Assembly: GCF_014199325.1 (NCBI RefSeq) | Contig: NZ_JACIJJ010000002.1 | Location: 620,001 to 684,000, forward strand | Direction: 5' to 3' | Origin: Sphingomonas yantingensis | GTDB taxonomy: Bacteria > Pseudomonadota > Alphaproteobacteria > Sphingomonadales > Sphingomonadaceae | Length of the DNA: 64,000 nt | Shown: in pieces, positions 31,427 through 39,956 of the stretch | Layout of the letters: the number at the start of each line of letters is the position of its first letter | Numbering within the stretch: position 1 is the stretch's first letter | Translations under genes and position numbers: made by a program | Notes under the pieces: generated by a model | Told to the model about the DNA's origin: nothing | Seen by the model: only the letters and a program-made list of their open reading frames with translations | Database searches by the model: none

Positions 31427-32047
31427 ATGATGATCGAGGATCCGAGGGCGGCGCTGGCGCGGATCGCTGGGGAGCGGGGGGTGAGCCTGTCGCGGCTGTC
31501 GCGGCTGATCGGGCGCAATGCGGCCTATATCCAGCAGCACGTGACGCGCGGATCGCCGCGGCGATTGGACGAGCGGGACCGCGAGACGATCGCAGCATTC
31601 CTCGGCATCGAGGAGGCGGCGCTGGGCGGGCGGGGTCCCGGAACGGTCGCGGTCGCGCGCTTCGACCTTGCCGCATCGGCGGGGCCGGGGGGCATTGCCG
31701 AGATCGAGGCGCCGCGAGCCGCGCTGATGCTGCCGCCCGAAACGCTCGCGGGGCTGGGGGTGCGGGCCGCCGACGCCTCGATGATCCGGGTCGCGGGCGA
31801 CTCGATGGTGCCGACGTTATGGCCGGGCGACGACATCCTCGTCGATGCGGGCCAGACGGCGGTGCGGGGGAAGGGCGGGGTCTATGTCCTGCGCCTCGAT
31901 GACGTGCTGATGGTCAAGCGCGTCGCGCGTGACGCTGGCGGGCTGGTCGTCACCAGCGACAACCCGGAGGCCCCGTCGCCGGGCGAAGTGGCGGCGGATC
32001 GCGCGGCGATTATCGGCCGCGTCGTCTGGGTCAGCCGGACGTTATGA
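31427..32047 (+). CDS. S24/LexA-like regulator with peptidase domain
   Basis: A 206-residue protein with an N-terminal helix-turn-helix (VSLSRLSRLIGRNAAYIQQH) and a C-terminal S24 peptidase domain: AGDSMVPTLWPGDD with Ser near residue 125, and a Lys in VLMVKRV near residue 160. This is the layout of LexA/CI-type autocleaving repressors. The expected Ala-Gly cleavage site is not obvious (candidate AAS-AG at ~78-82). The HTH differs from classical LexA, so it is more likely a LexA-like paralogue. It shares an intergenic SOS box with a divergent operon. Confidence 0.82.
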   Translation: MMIEDPRAALARIAGERGVSLSRLSRLIGRNAAYIQQHVTRGSPRRLDERDRETIAAFLGIEEAALGGRGPGTVAVARFDLAASAGPGGIAEIEAPRAALMLPPETLAGLGVRAADASMIRVAGDSMVPTLWPGDDILVDAGQTAVRGKGGVYVLRLDDVLMVKRVARDAGGLVVTSDNPEAPSPGEVAADRAAIIGRVVWVSRTL

Positions 32048-32221
32048 CCGGCGGTCGCGCCGCCAGATGAGTAGCGAGATGACCGCGCCGACGACGATAC
32101 CACCGATAAGGCCGAGCGACGGCTGACGCAGCGCGACACCGATCGCCGACCCACCAAGGATCGTCAGCGCGAGGATGCCACCGCCCGCCACGGGGCCGCG
32201 ATTTCGTCGGGGATCAGCCAT
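32042..32221 (-). CDS. Small membrane protein, unknown function
   Basis: A 59-residue protein from ATG 32221, starting MADPRRNRGPVAGG. It has two hydrophobic helices (ILALTILGGSAIGVAL and IGGIVVGAVISLLIW) and ends in a basic tail RRDRRS. It is convergent with and overlaps by a few bases the S24 gene. No family assigned; small two-helix proteins of this kind are common in alphaproteobacteria. Confidence 0.6.
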   Translation of the reverse strand: MADPRRNRGPVAGGGILALTILGGSAIGVALRQPSLGLIGGIVVGAVISLLIWRRDRRS

Positions 32222-32378
32222 GGCGAGCGCCTTGCCACGTCCCGCCGCGGGACGCCACCCGTCCCGCCCCGGCACGGCGGTCCCGGCGGGGGACGGGGCC
32301 ATCTGAGCCGTTAACTTTCGTATCGCGCGCGTAACCGTCGTGGCTGGTGGTTGGCACGCGTCTTGGTATGTGGCGAGC

Positions 32379-32591
32379 ATGACGAGCTTTTACCTGCCCG
32401 ATGCGGCCGCGCTTCGCGATGCCGAACAATTGATCGCGAGCCTGGGCGGGGATGCCGAAAACGAAGCCAATGCGCGGGCCGCGCGCAGCCGCGACATCGG
32501 CAATCACATCGCCTTTTGCCGGTGGCGCCAGATCGGCCGGCTGATCGCGTTCCTGGGCGACGACGGCGCGGAAGCCCCGACGCTTCACTGA
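32379..32591 (+). CDS. Small hypothetical protein
   Basis: A 70-residue protein from ATG 32379, starting MTSFYLPDAAALRDAEQLIA. It is helical with an acidic centre and RDIGNHIAFCRWRQIGRLIAF. It is convergent with the GH9 gene (7-base overlap at the 3' ends). No motif or family recognised. It is retained because the start lies just after a divergent gene, the frame is compact and its codon composition resembles its neighbours. Confidence 0.6.
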   Translation: MTSFYLPDAAALRDAEQLIASLGGDAENEANARAARSRDIGNHIAFCRWRQIGRLIAFLGDDGAEAPTLH

Positions 32592-34375
32592 GCCGCGGGG
32601 CGGTCCAGATAAGCCGCCACCCAGACCAGCGGCGCGTTCCAGTTCACCGCGACCTCGTTCCAGGCAAAGGCGCGCACGTCGTCGGCATAGCAACGCTGCG
32701 CCGCGCACTTGCCCTCGCTCTGCCTGGCGACCGGGTCGGCAAAGGCGGTGTTGTTCGCGCCGCCCGACAGCGTCCCCGGCGGCGGGCCGGGTAGCGAAGG
32801 GTCGAGGCTGGGCGCCCAGAAGCGGTGGTGCGGGTTGGCGAGCGGCTTCCACCCGAAGCCGGCGACGTAGCTCTGGTTGATCGGGTTGCGACCGAGCACA
32901 TAGTCGGCCGCGTCGATCATGCCCGCCCGGTACTTCGCGTCGCCCGTCACCTTATGCGCGGCGCCCAGCACCACCCCGCGGTTGAGGATCGCGCCGTTCG
33001 ATCCCCACGGATAGCGCGTGCCGCCATATGGCAGGCGATAGCCCGCCCGGTCGCGGTCGGCGAGGAAGCGGTCGGCGAGCGCGGTGATGCGCGTCCGCTC
33101 GTGAGTGCCGATTGCCGGGTCGATGCCGGGCAGCGTCGCCAGCGTGATCGTGCCGAGCGTGGCGGTGCCGCCCCAACTCGGCTCGCGGTCGGGCGTGTCG
33201 TTCCAGTGTGGCGACCGAGTGAGGGCAGTGCGATAGGCCGGGTCGCCGGTGGTCGCGAACAGCTCCGCCGCAGTCCAGAACAGCTCGTCCGACACGTCGC
33301 CGTCGCCGTAACTGCCGCTGCCGGTAAAGGCGGTGGCGGCATAGACCTCCGGGTTTCGCTCGGCCGCGGCGAAGGCGCGCTTGGCGGCGTCGAGGCATTT
33401 CGCGGCGAAGGCGGGGTCGATCTTGGCCCAGATGCGCGCGCCCTGTGCCGCGACGGCGGCGAGGTTGAGCGTGGCCGCAGTGCTCGGCGGATAGAGGAGC
33501 CGCGCCTCGCGATCGTCGGCGGGGCGCATCGGCAGGCCGGTCCAGTTGGCGTCGGCGATCTTGTGATGCGCCATGCCGCCGGCATCGACCATCGTCGGGT
33601 TCATCGCGCCGCCGCCGCGCTGGTGCCCGATCGGCAGCGGCGTCCGCGTCCCCTCCGGCACCTGCATCTTCAGGAGGAACTCCAGTTCATAGCGCGCTTC
33701 GTCGAGCAGGTCGGAGACGCCGTTTCCCGCCTCTGGCAGCGCGGCGCTCTTGTCGGGAAACGCGCCGGTGACTTCGTGGAGATTCAGGAGCGTCCAGACC
33801 GCGATGCCGCCGTTGACGACGTATTTGCCGTGGTCGCCCGCGTCGTACCAGCCGCCGGTCACGTCGACTGGATCGGCGCAGCCCGGCCAGTCGGTGCCGC
33901 GCGGATCCCTGCCCTTGAAGCACGTGGCCACCTCACGCGGATGCCCGGCGGGACGCGCCCAGCGATCGCCGCCGGCATAGCGCGCCTCGATCGGGACCCC
34001 GGCGCGCTGCTGGTAGAAGAAGTTGAGTGCGCCCTTCGCCAGCGGCCCGTACAGGCCGGGCCGGATCGCGAAGGAGCGGCTTTCCGCTCCGGCGATGGCG
34101 AGGCGGTATTCGCCGGGTGCGGCAAGCGTGCTGAAATCGACGATCTGGACGCGGTCGCCCGAGGCTTCGTCCGTGCCGCCGGGCTGGGTGCGGCCGCTGG
34201 CCACGACCTTGCCCGCGGTATCGACGACGCGCCAGTCGAGTGGGGCATCGCTGTTGGTCGCGACGATCGCGCGCTTGGGACCGTCGGGCAGAAAGCCGAT
34301 CTGATTGAGATGGATCGCAGGCGGCGGAGATTGTGCCGCTACCGCTAACAGAGCAATGCTCGCGAACGGGATCAT
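32585..34375 (-). CDS. Secreted glycoside hydrolase family 9 enzyme
   Basis: A 596-residue protein from ATG 34375 with a Sec signal (MIPFASIALLAVAAQS), an N-terminal Ig-like CelD_N domain (IHLNQIGFLPDGPKRAIV) and a GH9 (alpha/alpha)6 domain: GGWYDAGDHGKYVVNG carries the two catalytic/base Asp, and near the C-terminus AFAWNEVAVNWNAPLVW carries the acid Glu. GH9 enzymes hydrolyse beta-1,4-glucans or related oligosaccharides. The gene follows the cupin by about 14 bases and is the last of the halogenase operon. Confidence 0.88.
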   Translation of the reverse strand: MIPFASIALLAVAAQSPPPAIHLNQIGFLPDGPKRAIVATNSDAPLDWRVVDTAGKVVASGRTQPGGTDEASGDRVQIVDFSTLAAPGEYRLAIAGAESRSFAIRPGLYGPLAKGALNFFYQQRAGVPIEARYAGGDRWARPAGHPREVATCFKGRDPRGTDWPGCADPVDVTGGWYDAGDHGKYVVNGGIAVWTLLNLHEVTGAFPDKSAALPEAGNGVSDLLDEARYELEFLLKMQVPEGTRTPLPIGHQRGGGAMNPTMVDAGGMAHHKIADANWTGLPMRPADDREARLLYPPSTAATLNLAAVAAQGARIWAKIDPAFAAKCLDAAKRAFAAAERNPEVYAATAFTGSGSYGDGDVSDELFWTAAELFATTGDPAYRTALTRSPHWNDTPDREPSWGGTATLGTITLATLPGIDPAIGTHERTRITALADRFLADRDRAGYRLPYGGTRYPWGSNGAILNRGVVLGAAHKVTGDAKYRAGMIDAADYVLGRNPINQSYVAGFGWKPLANPHHRFWAPSLDPSLPGPPPGTLSGGANNTAFADPVARQSEGKCAAQRCYADDVRAFAWNEVAVNWNAPLVWVAAYLDRPAAQ

Positions 34376-34388
34376 TGGCAATCGCTCC

Positions 34389-35414
34389 TCAGGTGGGTTG
34401 GGTCAGCTGGTGGGCCAGTGTCTGGCGGATGCGCGCGGCCAGCTCGTCGTCGATGTCGCCGAGGACGCCGCGCACGTTCTCCGGCAGATGCGCGGCCGGA
34501 TCGCGGTCGGGGCGGAAGACGAGATGGTCGAACATCGTCCGCCACGCCGCACGCTGGTCGTCCGGCAGCGAGCCGAGCGCGAGCAGCGAATGGAGAAGCG
34601 CGTCATAGGCGGCGGCGGGCGGCTTCGCGGCCGAGCTCCACCACCAGTTCATCAGGATGTTGACCGGCCCCAGCGAGTCGACAGCGTGCCACCAGTGAAA
34701 GGGGATGTAGATCGCATCGCCCGGCTCCAGCGTCGCAACCCTCGCGGTCCGCGCCGCCTCGGCAAAGCGCGGGAAGCGGTCGAGGTCGGGGGCGGCCGGA
34801 TCGACCAGGCTGACGGGCGTACCCGCGGGCGTCAGTTCGAGCGGCCCCATATAGAGGTTCGCGACCTGTTCGGGTGGGAACAGCGTGAACCGGCGGCGGC
34901 CGGCGACGACGACGCCGACATTCTCCTGCAAATCGTAATGCGTCGCCACGCGGATCGCGTTACCCAGCCACAGCCGCGGCACGACCGACGCATCGACCAG
35001 ATCGTGCCCGTTCTCGCGCTCGAACCCCGGCACCAGATCGGCGGCGGGGATCGACTGGACCGCCATCGCATAGGGGCGGGGGTGCTCCCGGTCCCGCAGC
35101 AGCCGGTCAAGGAACGGGGCAAGCGGCGACTGGCCGCGGTTGAAGTTGAGCGCGGTGAGGTCGTCGGTATAGCCGAACCGCCCCTCGATCTCGGGCGCGC
35201 CGACGATCGCGTTGACGGGCCGCTCGTGGCTGAACCGCTTGAGATAGGCGACCAGCGCCTCGTCCCCCGCCCGCGCCGCGTGCACCACCGGCCAGTCGCC
35301 GCCGAGCCCGCGGATGACCACCGGCTCGCCTGCGGGCCGCACCTCGGCATCGAACGCCGAGCGCGTCAGCCCCGCGACCTCGCTGATCGGCGCGGGCGTG
35401 GGCAGGGCGGTCAC
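34389..35414 (-). CDS. Cupin-like (JmjC/Cupin_8) Fe(II)/2-oxoglutarate-type protein
   Basis: A 341-residue protein. JmjC-type metal ligands: HYDLQENV (His and Asp near residues 158-160) and, later, YIPFHWWHAV (His near residue 240). N-terminal VVIRGLGGDWPVVHAAR is the usual cupin-like start. It is probably an Fe(II)-dependent hydroxylase, substrate unknown. Its ATG overlaps the stop of the upstream halogenase as ATGA. Cupin-like proteins accompany flavin halogenases and TBDTs in many sphingomonad and Xanthomonas-type carbohydrate loci. Confidence 0.85.
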   Translation of the reverse strand: MTALPTPAPISEVAGLTRSAFDAEVRPAGEPVVIRGLGGDWPVVHAARAGDEALVAYLKRFSHERPVNAIVGAPEIEGRFGYTDDLTALNFNRGQSPLAPFLDRLLRDREHPRPYAMAVQSIPAADLVPGFERENGHDLVDASVVPRLWLGNAIRVATHYDLQENVGVVVAGRRRFTLFPPEQVANLYMGPLELTPAGTPVSLVDPAAPDLDRFPRFAEAARTARVATLEPGDAIYIPFHWWHAVDSLGPVNILMNWWWSSAAKPPAAAYDALLHSLLALGSLPDDQRAAWRTMFDHLVFRPDRDPAAHLPENVRGVLGDIDDELAARIRQTLAHQLTQPT

Positions 35415-36943
35415 GACGCGCGCCGGAGCGGCGTCAGGTCGCAGCCGATGCGGCGCAGGAACCCCTCATGCTCGGGCATCGCCGCCGCGGTCTGTGCCAC
35501 CACCTCGCGGATGTGGCGAAGGCGATCGAGCGTCTCGGCATCGGGAAACAGATCGGCGACGGGGTGATAGCCCTGCGGCTCGATCCCCTGGCCCGCCATC
35601 ACCGACAGCCAGCTCGTCTCGGTGAACAGCTCCTCATGCTCGCGAAAGATGCGGCCGTTCCGCCGGAACATGTCGAGCTTGTAGGCGAGCCCCTCGGGCG
35701 GGGTCAGCGTGCGGCAATAGTCCCAGAACGGCGTGTCGTCGCGCTCGGTCGCGGTATAATGAAGGATCAGGAAGTCGCGGATATCGACATATTCCTGCGC
35801 CGTCTCCGCATTGAACCGCGCAATCTCGACCGGATCGAAGGCCTTCGTCGGCCACAGCGTCATCAGCCGCGCGATGCCCGACTGGACGAGGTGGATGCTG
35901 GTCGATTCGAGCGGTTCGAGGAACCCGCCGGCCAGCCCGAGCGAGACGACGTTTCCCTTCCACGCCTCGCGCCGGTGGCCCGCCTTGAAGCGGAGCGGGC
36001 GCGGTTCGGCGAGCGGGGCGCCGTCGAGATTGGCGAGCAGTGTCGCCGCCGCCTCGTCATCCGACACATGCGCGCTCGAATAGACGTAGCCGTTGCCGGT
36101 GCGGTGCTGGAGCGGGATGCGCCATTGCCAGCCCGCGGGGCGCGCGGTGGCGCGGGTGATCGGCAGGCGGTCGCCGCTCGACTCGCACGGGACAGCCAGT
36201 GCGCGGTCGCAGGGGAGCCAGCTCGACCAATCCTCGAACCCCGCGCCCATCGCGCCGTCGATAAGGAGCCCGCGAAAGCCGGAGCTGTCGACGAACAACT
36301 CGCCCTCGACCCGGCGGCCATCGGCGAGGACGACGGCGGTGACGTGGCCGCTTGTCCCATCCTTCACCACATCGACGATCCGCCCCTCGGTGCGTTTGAC
36401 GCCCCAGCGCTCCGCGAGCTTGCGTAGGTAGCGGGCATAGAGCGCAGCATCGAACTGGAACGCGTAGCCGATCTTCGACAAGGGCGAATTGGGCTGGTCG
36501 GGGCGGGGATGCGCGAACTTGCCCGCCTGTCCCGCGACGCAGCTCAGCGAATAGGCGTCGAGCGGCGTGCGGTCGCCCAGCATCCGCGCCTTCAGCCAGT
36601 GATGGTGGAACTGGATGCCGCCCATGTCGATGCCGTAGAAGCCGAATGGGTGGACGTATCGGTGGCCGATCCGCGTCCAGTCGACGAACTCGATGCCGAG
36701 CTTGTAGGTCGCGTGCGTTTCGCGCACGAACTCGGCCTCGTCGAAGCCGAGCATCGCGTTGTAGAGGCAGATCTGCGGGATCGTCGCCTCGCCCACGCCG
36801 ACGGTGCCGATCTCCTCCGATTCGACCAGCTCGATCTCAAGGCCCGGCAGTTCGCCCACGACGCGCGAGATGCCCGCCGCGGTCATCCAGCCCGCGGTGC
36901 CGCCGCCGACGATCACGACCTTGCGGATCGCCTCGTCCCTCAC
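35411..36943 (-). CDS. Flavin-dependent 'tryptophan' halogenase (operon member 4)
   Basis: A 510-residue flavin-dependent halogenase. FAD motif VGGGTAGWM (residues 12-20), GVGEATIP, catalytic Lys near residue 81 in THATYKLGIEFVDW (PrnA Lys79 counterpart), the signature WQWRIP and the Glu in FLEPLESTSIHLV (PrnA Glu346 counterpart). The enzyme should be competent. The natural substrate is unknown: this subclass sits with TonB receptors, and tested relatives (such as BrvH) act on indole rather than tryptophan. It overlaps both neighbours by four bases. Confidence 0.9.
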   Translation of the reverse strand: MRDEAIRKVVIVGGGTAGWMTAAGISRVVGELPGLEIELVESEEIGTVGVGEATIPQICLYNAMLGFDEAEFVRETHATYKLGIEFVDWTRIGHRYVHPFGFYGIDMGGIQFHHHWLKARMLGDRTPLDAYSLSCVAGQAGKFAHPRPDQPNSPLSKIGYAFQFDAALYARYLRKLAERWGVKRTEGRIVDVVKDGTSGHVTAVVLADGRRVEGELFVDSSGFRGLLIDGAMGAGFEDWSSWLPCDRALAVPCESSGDRLPITRATARPAGWQWRIPLQHRTGNGYVYSSAHVSDDEAAATLLANLDGAPLAEPRPLRFKAGHRREAWKGNVVSLGLAGGFLEPLESTSIHLVQSGIARLMTLWPTKAFDPVEIARFNAETAQEYVDIRDFLILHYTATERDDTPFWDYCRTLTPPEGLAYKLDMFRRNGRIFREHEELFTETSWLSVMAGQGIEPQGYHPVADLFPDAETLDRLRHIREVVAQTAAAMPEHEGFLRRIGCDLTPLRRAS

Positions 36944-38535
36944 AGGCTGAAGTTCCGGTCGGCAAACGGGGTCTCGTTCTCGAACGAAAAGGTCGGGAGC
37001 GCGGGTTCGACGGGCTTAGGCGCGGCGAGCGGGGAGGCGGCGCCGCTCTTTTCGATGAACTCGGCATGGGTGGGCAGGCGCTGGGCCACGGCTTGATATT
37101 CCTCGTACATTTGCGCCAGCGCCGCGGCGACCTTCTCCTCGTCAAGGGCGTCGGCGGCGGGCTCGTGCGTTTCGGGCACGATATGCTGGCCCAGGCATAC
37201 GGCAACCCAGCTCGTCGTCGCAAACAGCTCCTGCCCCTCGCGGAACAGCCGGCCCTTGGCGCCGAACAGGTCGATCTTGCGGTTGAGGCTGTCGGGCACG
37301 TCCATCGTGCGGCAATGGTTCCAGAAGGGCGTGTCGCTGCGCCGCGTCGCTTTGTAGTGCAGCACCACGAAATCGCGCACGTCCTCATACAGGTCGCGCA
37401 TCTGGCGGTTGTATTCGTCGCGTTCGATGGGGTCGAAGCGCAGGTCGGGGAACAGCGCGATCAGCCGCGCGATGCCCGACTGGATGAAATGGATCGAGGT
37501 GGATTCCAGCGGCTCGATGAACCCGCTCGACAGGCCGAGCGCGACGACGTTCCGGTTCCAGCATTGCCGCCGCCGCCCGGTGGTGAAGCGGATGCGGCGC
37601 GGGTCTGCAAGCGGCTCGCCCTCCAGGTTGGCCAGCAGTTCCGCCTCCGCCGCGTCGTCGTCCATGAACTTGCTCGAATAGACGAGGCCGTTGCCCATCC
37701 GGTGCTGGAGCGGGATGCGCCATTGCCAGCCCGACCCGCGGGCGGTGGCGCGCGTGAAGGGATCGGGCTCGCCCGGCAGCGCGCATGGCACCGCGACGGC
37801 GCGATCGGCGGGCAGCCAGCGCGTCCAGTCGTCATATCCGGTGCCGAGCGCCTCCTCGATCAGCAGCCCGCGAAAGCCCGAACAATCGACGAACAGATCG
37901 CCCTCGATCCGCTGGCCGTCCGCCAGCGTCACCGACGCGACATGGCCGTCGGCGGGCCGCGTCTCGACCGCCTCGATCTTCCCCTCGATCCGGGTGACGC
38001 CGCCGCGCTCGGCATAGCGGCGCAGGAACGCGGCATAGCGACCCGCGTCGAAGTGGAAGGCGTAGAGCAGTTCCTTGACCGCCGACTTCGCATCGGGCGA
38101 CGGGCGGCCGAACTTCCCCGCGCCCGCCGCGACCGCGCTCATCGACCAGGCCGAAATGTCAGGGATCTGCCGGCGCGCCCGCTCGCGCAGCCAGAGCTGA
38201 TGGAAATGCACGCCCTGAAGGTCGCGGCCGTGGAAACCGAAGGGATGGAAATAGCGCTCGCCGAGGCCACCCCAGTCGACGAACTCGATGCCCAGCTTGA
38301 ACGTGCCCGCGGTTTCGCGAAGGAACTCGCCCTCATCGATGCCGAGCATCCGGTTGAAGGTGAGGATCGGCGGGATCGTCGCCTCGCCCACGCCCACGGT
38401 GCCGATCTCGTCCGATTCGACCAGCGTGATCCGCGTGACGCCGTTGGCGAGAAAGCGCGAGAACGCCGCCGCCGCCATCCAGCCGGCGGTGCCGCCGCCG
38501 ACGATGACGACGTTGCGGATGGTATGCTCGTTCAT
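36940..38535 (-). CDS. Flavin-dependent 'tryptophan' halogenase (operon member 3)
   Basis: A 531-residue halogenase from ATG 38535, which overlaps the preceding gene's stop by four bases. It has VGGGTAGWMAAAAF, GVGEATIPP, catalytic Lys near residue 80 in GTFKLGIEFVDW, WQWRIPLQHRMGNG and SGFIEPLESTSIHFI, so all key residues are present. It is slightly longer at the C-terminus than its neighbours. It resembles members 1 and 4 more than member 2, which lies directly upstream. FAD reduction must come from a flavin reductase encoded elsewhere. Confidence 0.9.
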   Translation of the reverse strand: MNEHTIRNVVIVGGGTAGWMAAAAFSRFLANGVTRITLVESDEIGTVGVGEATIPPILTFNRMLGIDEGEFLRETAGTFKLGIEFVDWGGLGERYFHPFGFHGRDLQGVHFHQLWLRERARRQIPDISAWSMSAVAAGAGKFGRPSPDAKSAVKELLYAFHFDAGRYAAFLRRYAERGGVTRIEGKIEAVETRPADGHVASVTLADGQRIEGDLFVDCSGFRGLLIEEALGTGYDDWTRWLPADRAVAVPCALPGEPDPFTRATARGSGWQWRIPLQHRMGNGLVYSSKFMDDDAAEAELLANLEGEPLADPRRIRFTTGRRRQCWNRNVVALGLSSGFIEPLESTSIHFIQSGIARLIALFPDLRFDPIERDEYNRQMRDLYEDVRDFVVLHYKATRRSDTPFWNHCRTMDVPDSLNRKIDLFGAKGRLFREGQELFATTSWVAVCLGQHIVPETHEPAADALDEEKVAAALAQMYEEYQAVAQRLPTHAEFIEKSGAASPLAAPKPVEPALPTFSFENETPFADRNFSL

Positions 38536-39956
38536 GAAAGGACCTGTCGGTGGAGCGCCTGAAGGAAGGCGGCATGCGTGGGGGCGCGCGCGGCGGCGGC
38601 GGCCAGGGCGTCGCGATGGCGGGCCATGCCGGCCGCGATCGGTGCGGGGTCGATTGCCTCGACCATCGGGTCGATCCGGCGCGGACGCACGCCTTGCCCG
38701 AGCAGCACCGCAAGCCATGAGTCGCGCGCGAACGTCTCCTCCTCATAGAAGGGCAGGCGGCCGCGCTCGGCGAACTGCGTCAGCGTGTGCGCGAGCGTGT
38801 CGGGCAGCTCGACCGCCGCCATGTCGCGCCAGAACGGCTCGGGCCGGCGTGTGGTGACGTAATGGAGGAGAAGGAAGTCGCGGACCCGCGCCGCCTCGTC
38901 GCGCGCCTGCCGGTTGAACTCGGCGATCTCGACCGGCGCGCAGTCTCGGCCCGGCATCATCGTCACCAGCCGGTCGATGCCGCTCAGCGCCAGATGGAGG
39001 TTGGTCCATTCGAGCGGCTCAACCATCGTCGCCGCATCGCCGATCGCGACGACGTTCTTCGCCCAGGGCTCGGCATGGCTGCCCGCGGCAAAGGCGATGC
39101 CGCCGGGGCGGGGATCATGCGCGCTCGACCAGCAGGCGCCGGTGGTGGTCTGCACGGCGCCCTCGATGCGGAAGCGCCAGCCCGCATCGATGGCCTCGAC
39201 CATATCGAGCGAGGCCGGCGGCGCCGCCGTCGGTGCTGCATCAATCGCCAGCCGGTCGCAGGGCAGCCAGCGTTGCCAGTCGGTGCGGTCTCCCCCGACC
39301 GCCGAGCGTAGCGTCGCGGCGGGCCCGGTCGCATCGACGAACAGGTCGGCGACAAGCGGCCCGGCGCCGGTCTCGATCGCCTCGACGAAGCCGTCCGCGC
39401 GGTGACGCACGCTTCTCAGTTCGCTCACCGCCTCTCGCACGCCGAGGTGCCGGGCAAAGGCACGCAGCATCGCGGCCTGAGCGGACAGGTCGAGGACGAG
39501 GCCGTATTCATACAAGTCCACCGGCGGCTCGCCGGGCAGCAGGAAGCGCCCCTCGCGCCCCAGCGCCGCGGCGGGGGCGTAGCGATCGAACGGCGCGTCG
39601 CCGGTGCGCAGCCAGTGCTGGTGAAAGGCCGACCCCGCGATCGCCTGTCCGTGCGCGCCATAGCTGTGGACATAGTCGGGCAGCCCCTCGGCCCAGCCGA
39701 CGAAGCGCGTCCCCAGCCTGAACGCCGCGCGCGTGCGGACGATCGCGTCCGCCTCCGACAGGCCGAGGTCGCCGTGAAAGGCGAGCACGGACGGCAGCGT
39801 CGCCGGCAGCCGGTCGGCAAAGGCATCCGCAGGCGGCTGGATCGGCAGCACCGTAACGTCCAGATGCGGCAGACACCGCTTTAGTGCCGCCGCCGCCGCC
39901 CAGCCGGTGATGCCGCCCCCCGCAACGACGACCGACTGCATCGGCTCGCCGCTCAC
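38532..39956 (-). CDS. Degenerate halogenase-like flavoprotein (operon member 2)
   Basis: A 474-residue relative of the halogenases, started at the GTG of a GTGA overlap (39956; ATG 39941 is an alternative). FAD motif AGGGITGWAAAAAL is intact, but the usual GVGEAT is missing. The catalytic Lys is Arg (AAFRLGTRF, residue ~80), the halogenase signature WxWxIP is replaced by GWRFRIEGAV, and the segment after the catalytic Glu is PLEWT instead of PLEST. It probably binds FAD but may not halogenate. It is tightly coupled in an operon with three intact members, so it may have a partner or altered catalytic role. Confidence 0.75.
   Translation of the reverse strand: MSGEPMQSVVVAGGGITGWAAAAALKRCLPHLDVTVLPIQPPADAFADRLPATLPSVLAFHGDLGLSEADAIVRTRAAFRLGTRFVGWAEGLPDYVHSYGAHGQAIAGSAFHQHWLRTGDAPFDRYAPAAALGREGRFLLPGEPPVDLYEYGLVLDLSAQAAMLRAFARHLGVREAVSELRSVRHRADGFVEAIETGAGPLVADLFVDATGPAATLRSAVGGDRTDWQRWLPCDRLAIDAAPTAAPPASLDMVEAIDAGWRFRIEGAVQTTTGACWSSAHDPRPGGIAFAAGSHAEPWAKNVVAIGDAATMVEPLEWTNLHLALSGIDRLVTMMPGRDCAPVEIAEFNRQARDEAARVRDFLLLHYVTTRRPEPFWRDMAAVELPDTLAHTLTQFAERGRLPFYEEETFARDSWLAVLLGQGVRPRRIDPMVEAIDPAPIAAGMARHRDALAAAAARAPTHAAFLQALHRQVLS

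Noticed and set aside
32825..38562. Long plus-strand ORFs opposite GH9 and the halogenases (507 and 638 residues)
   Set aside because: They are antisense to genes with full catalytic motifs and consist of Arg/Asp/Ala-rich sequence typical of reverse-complement shadows.
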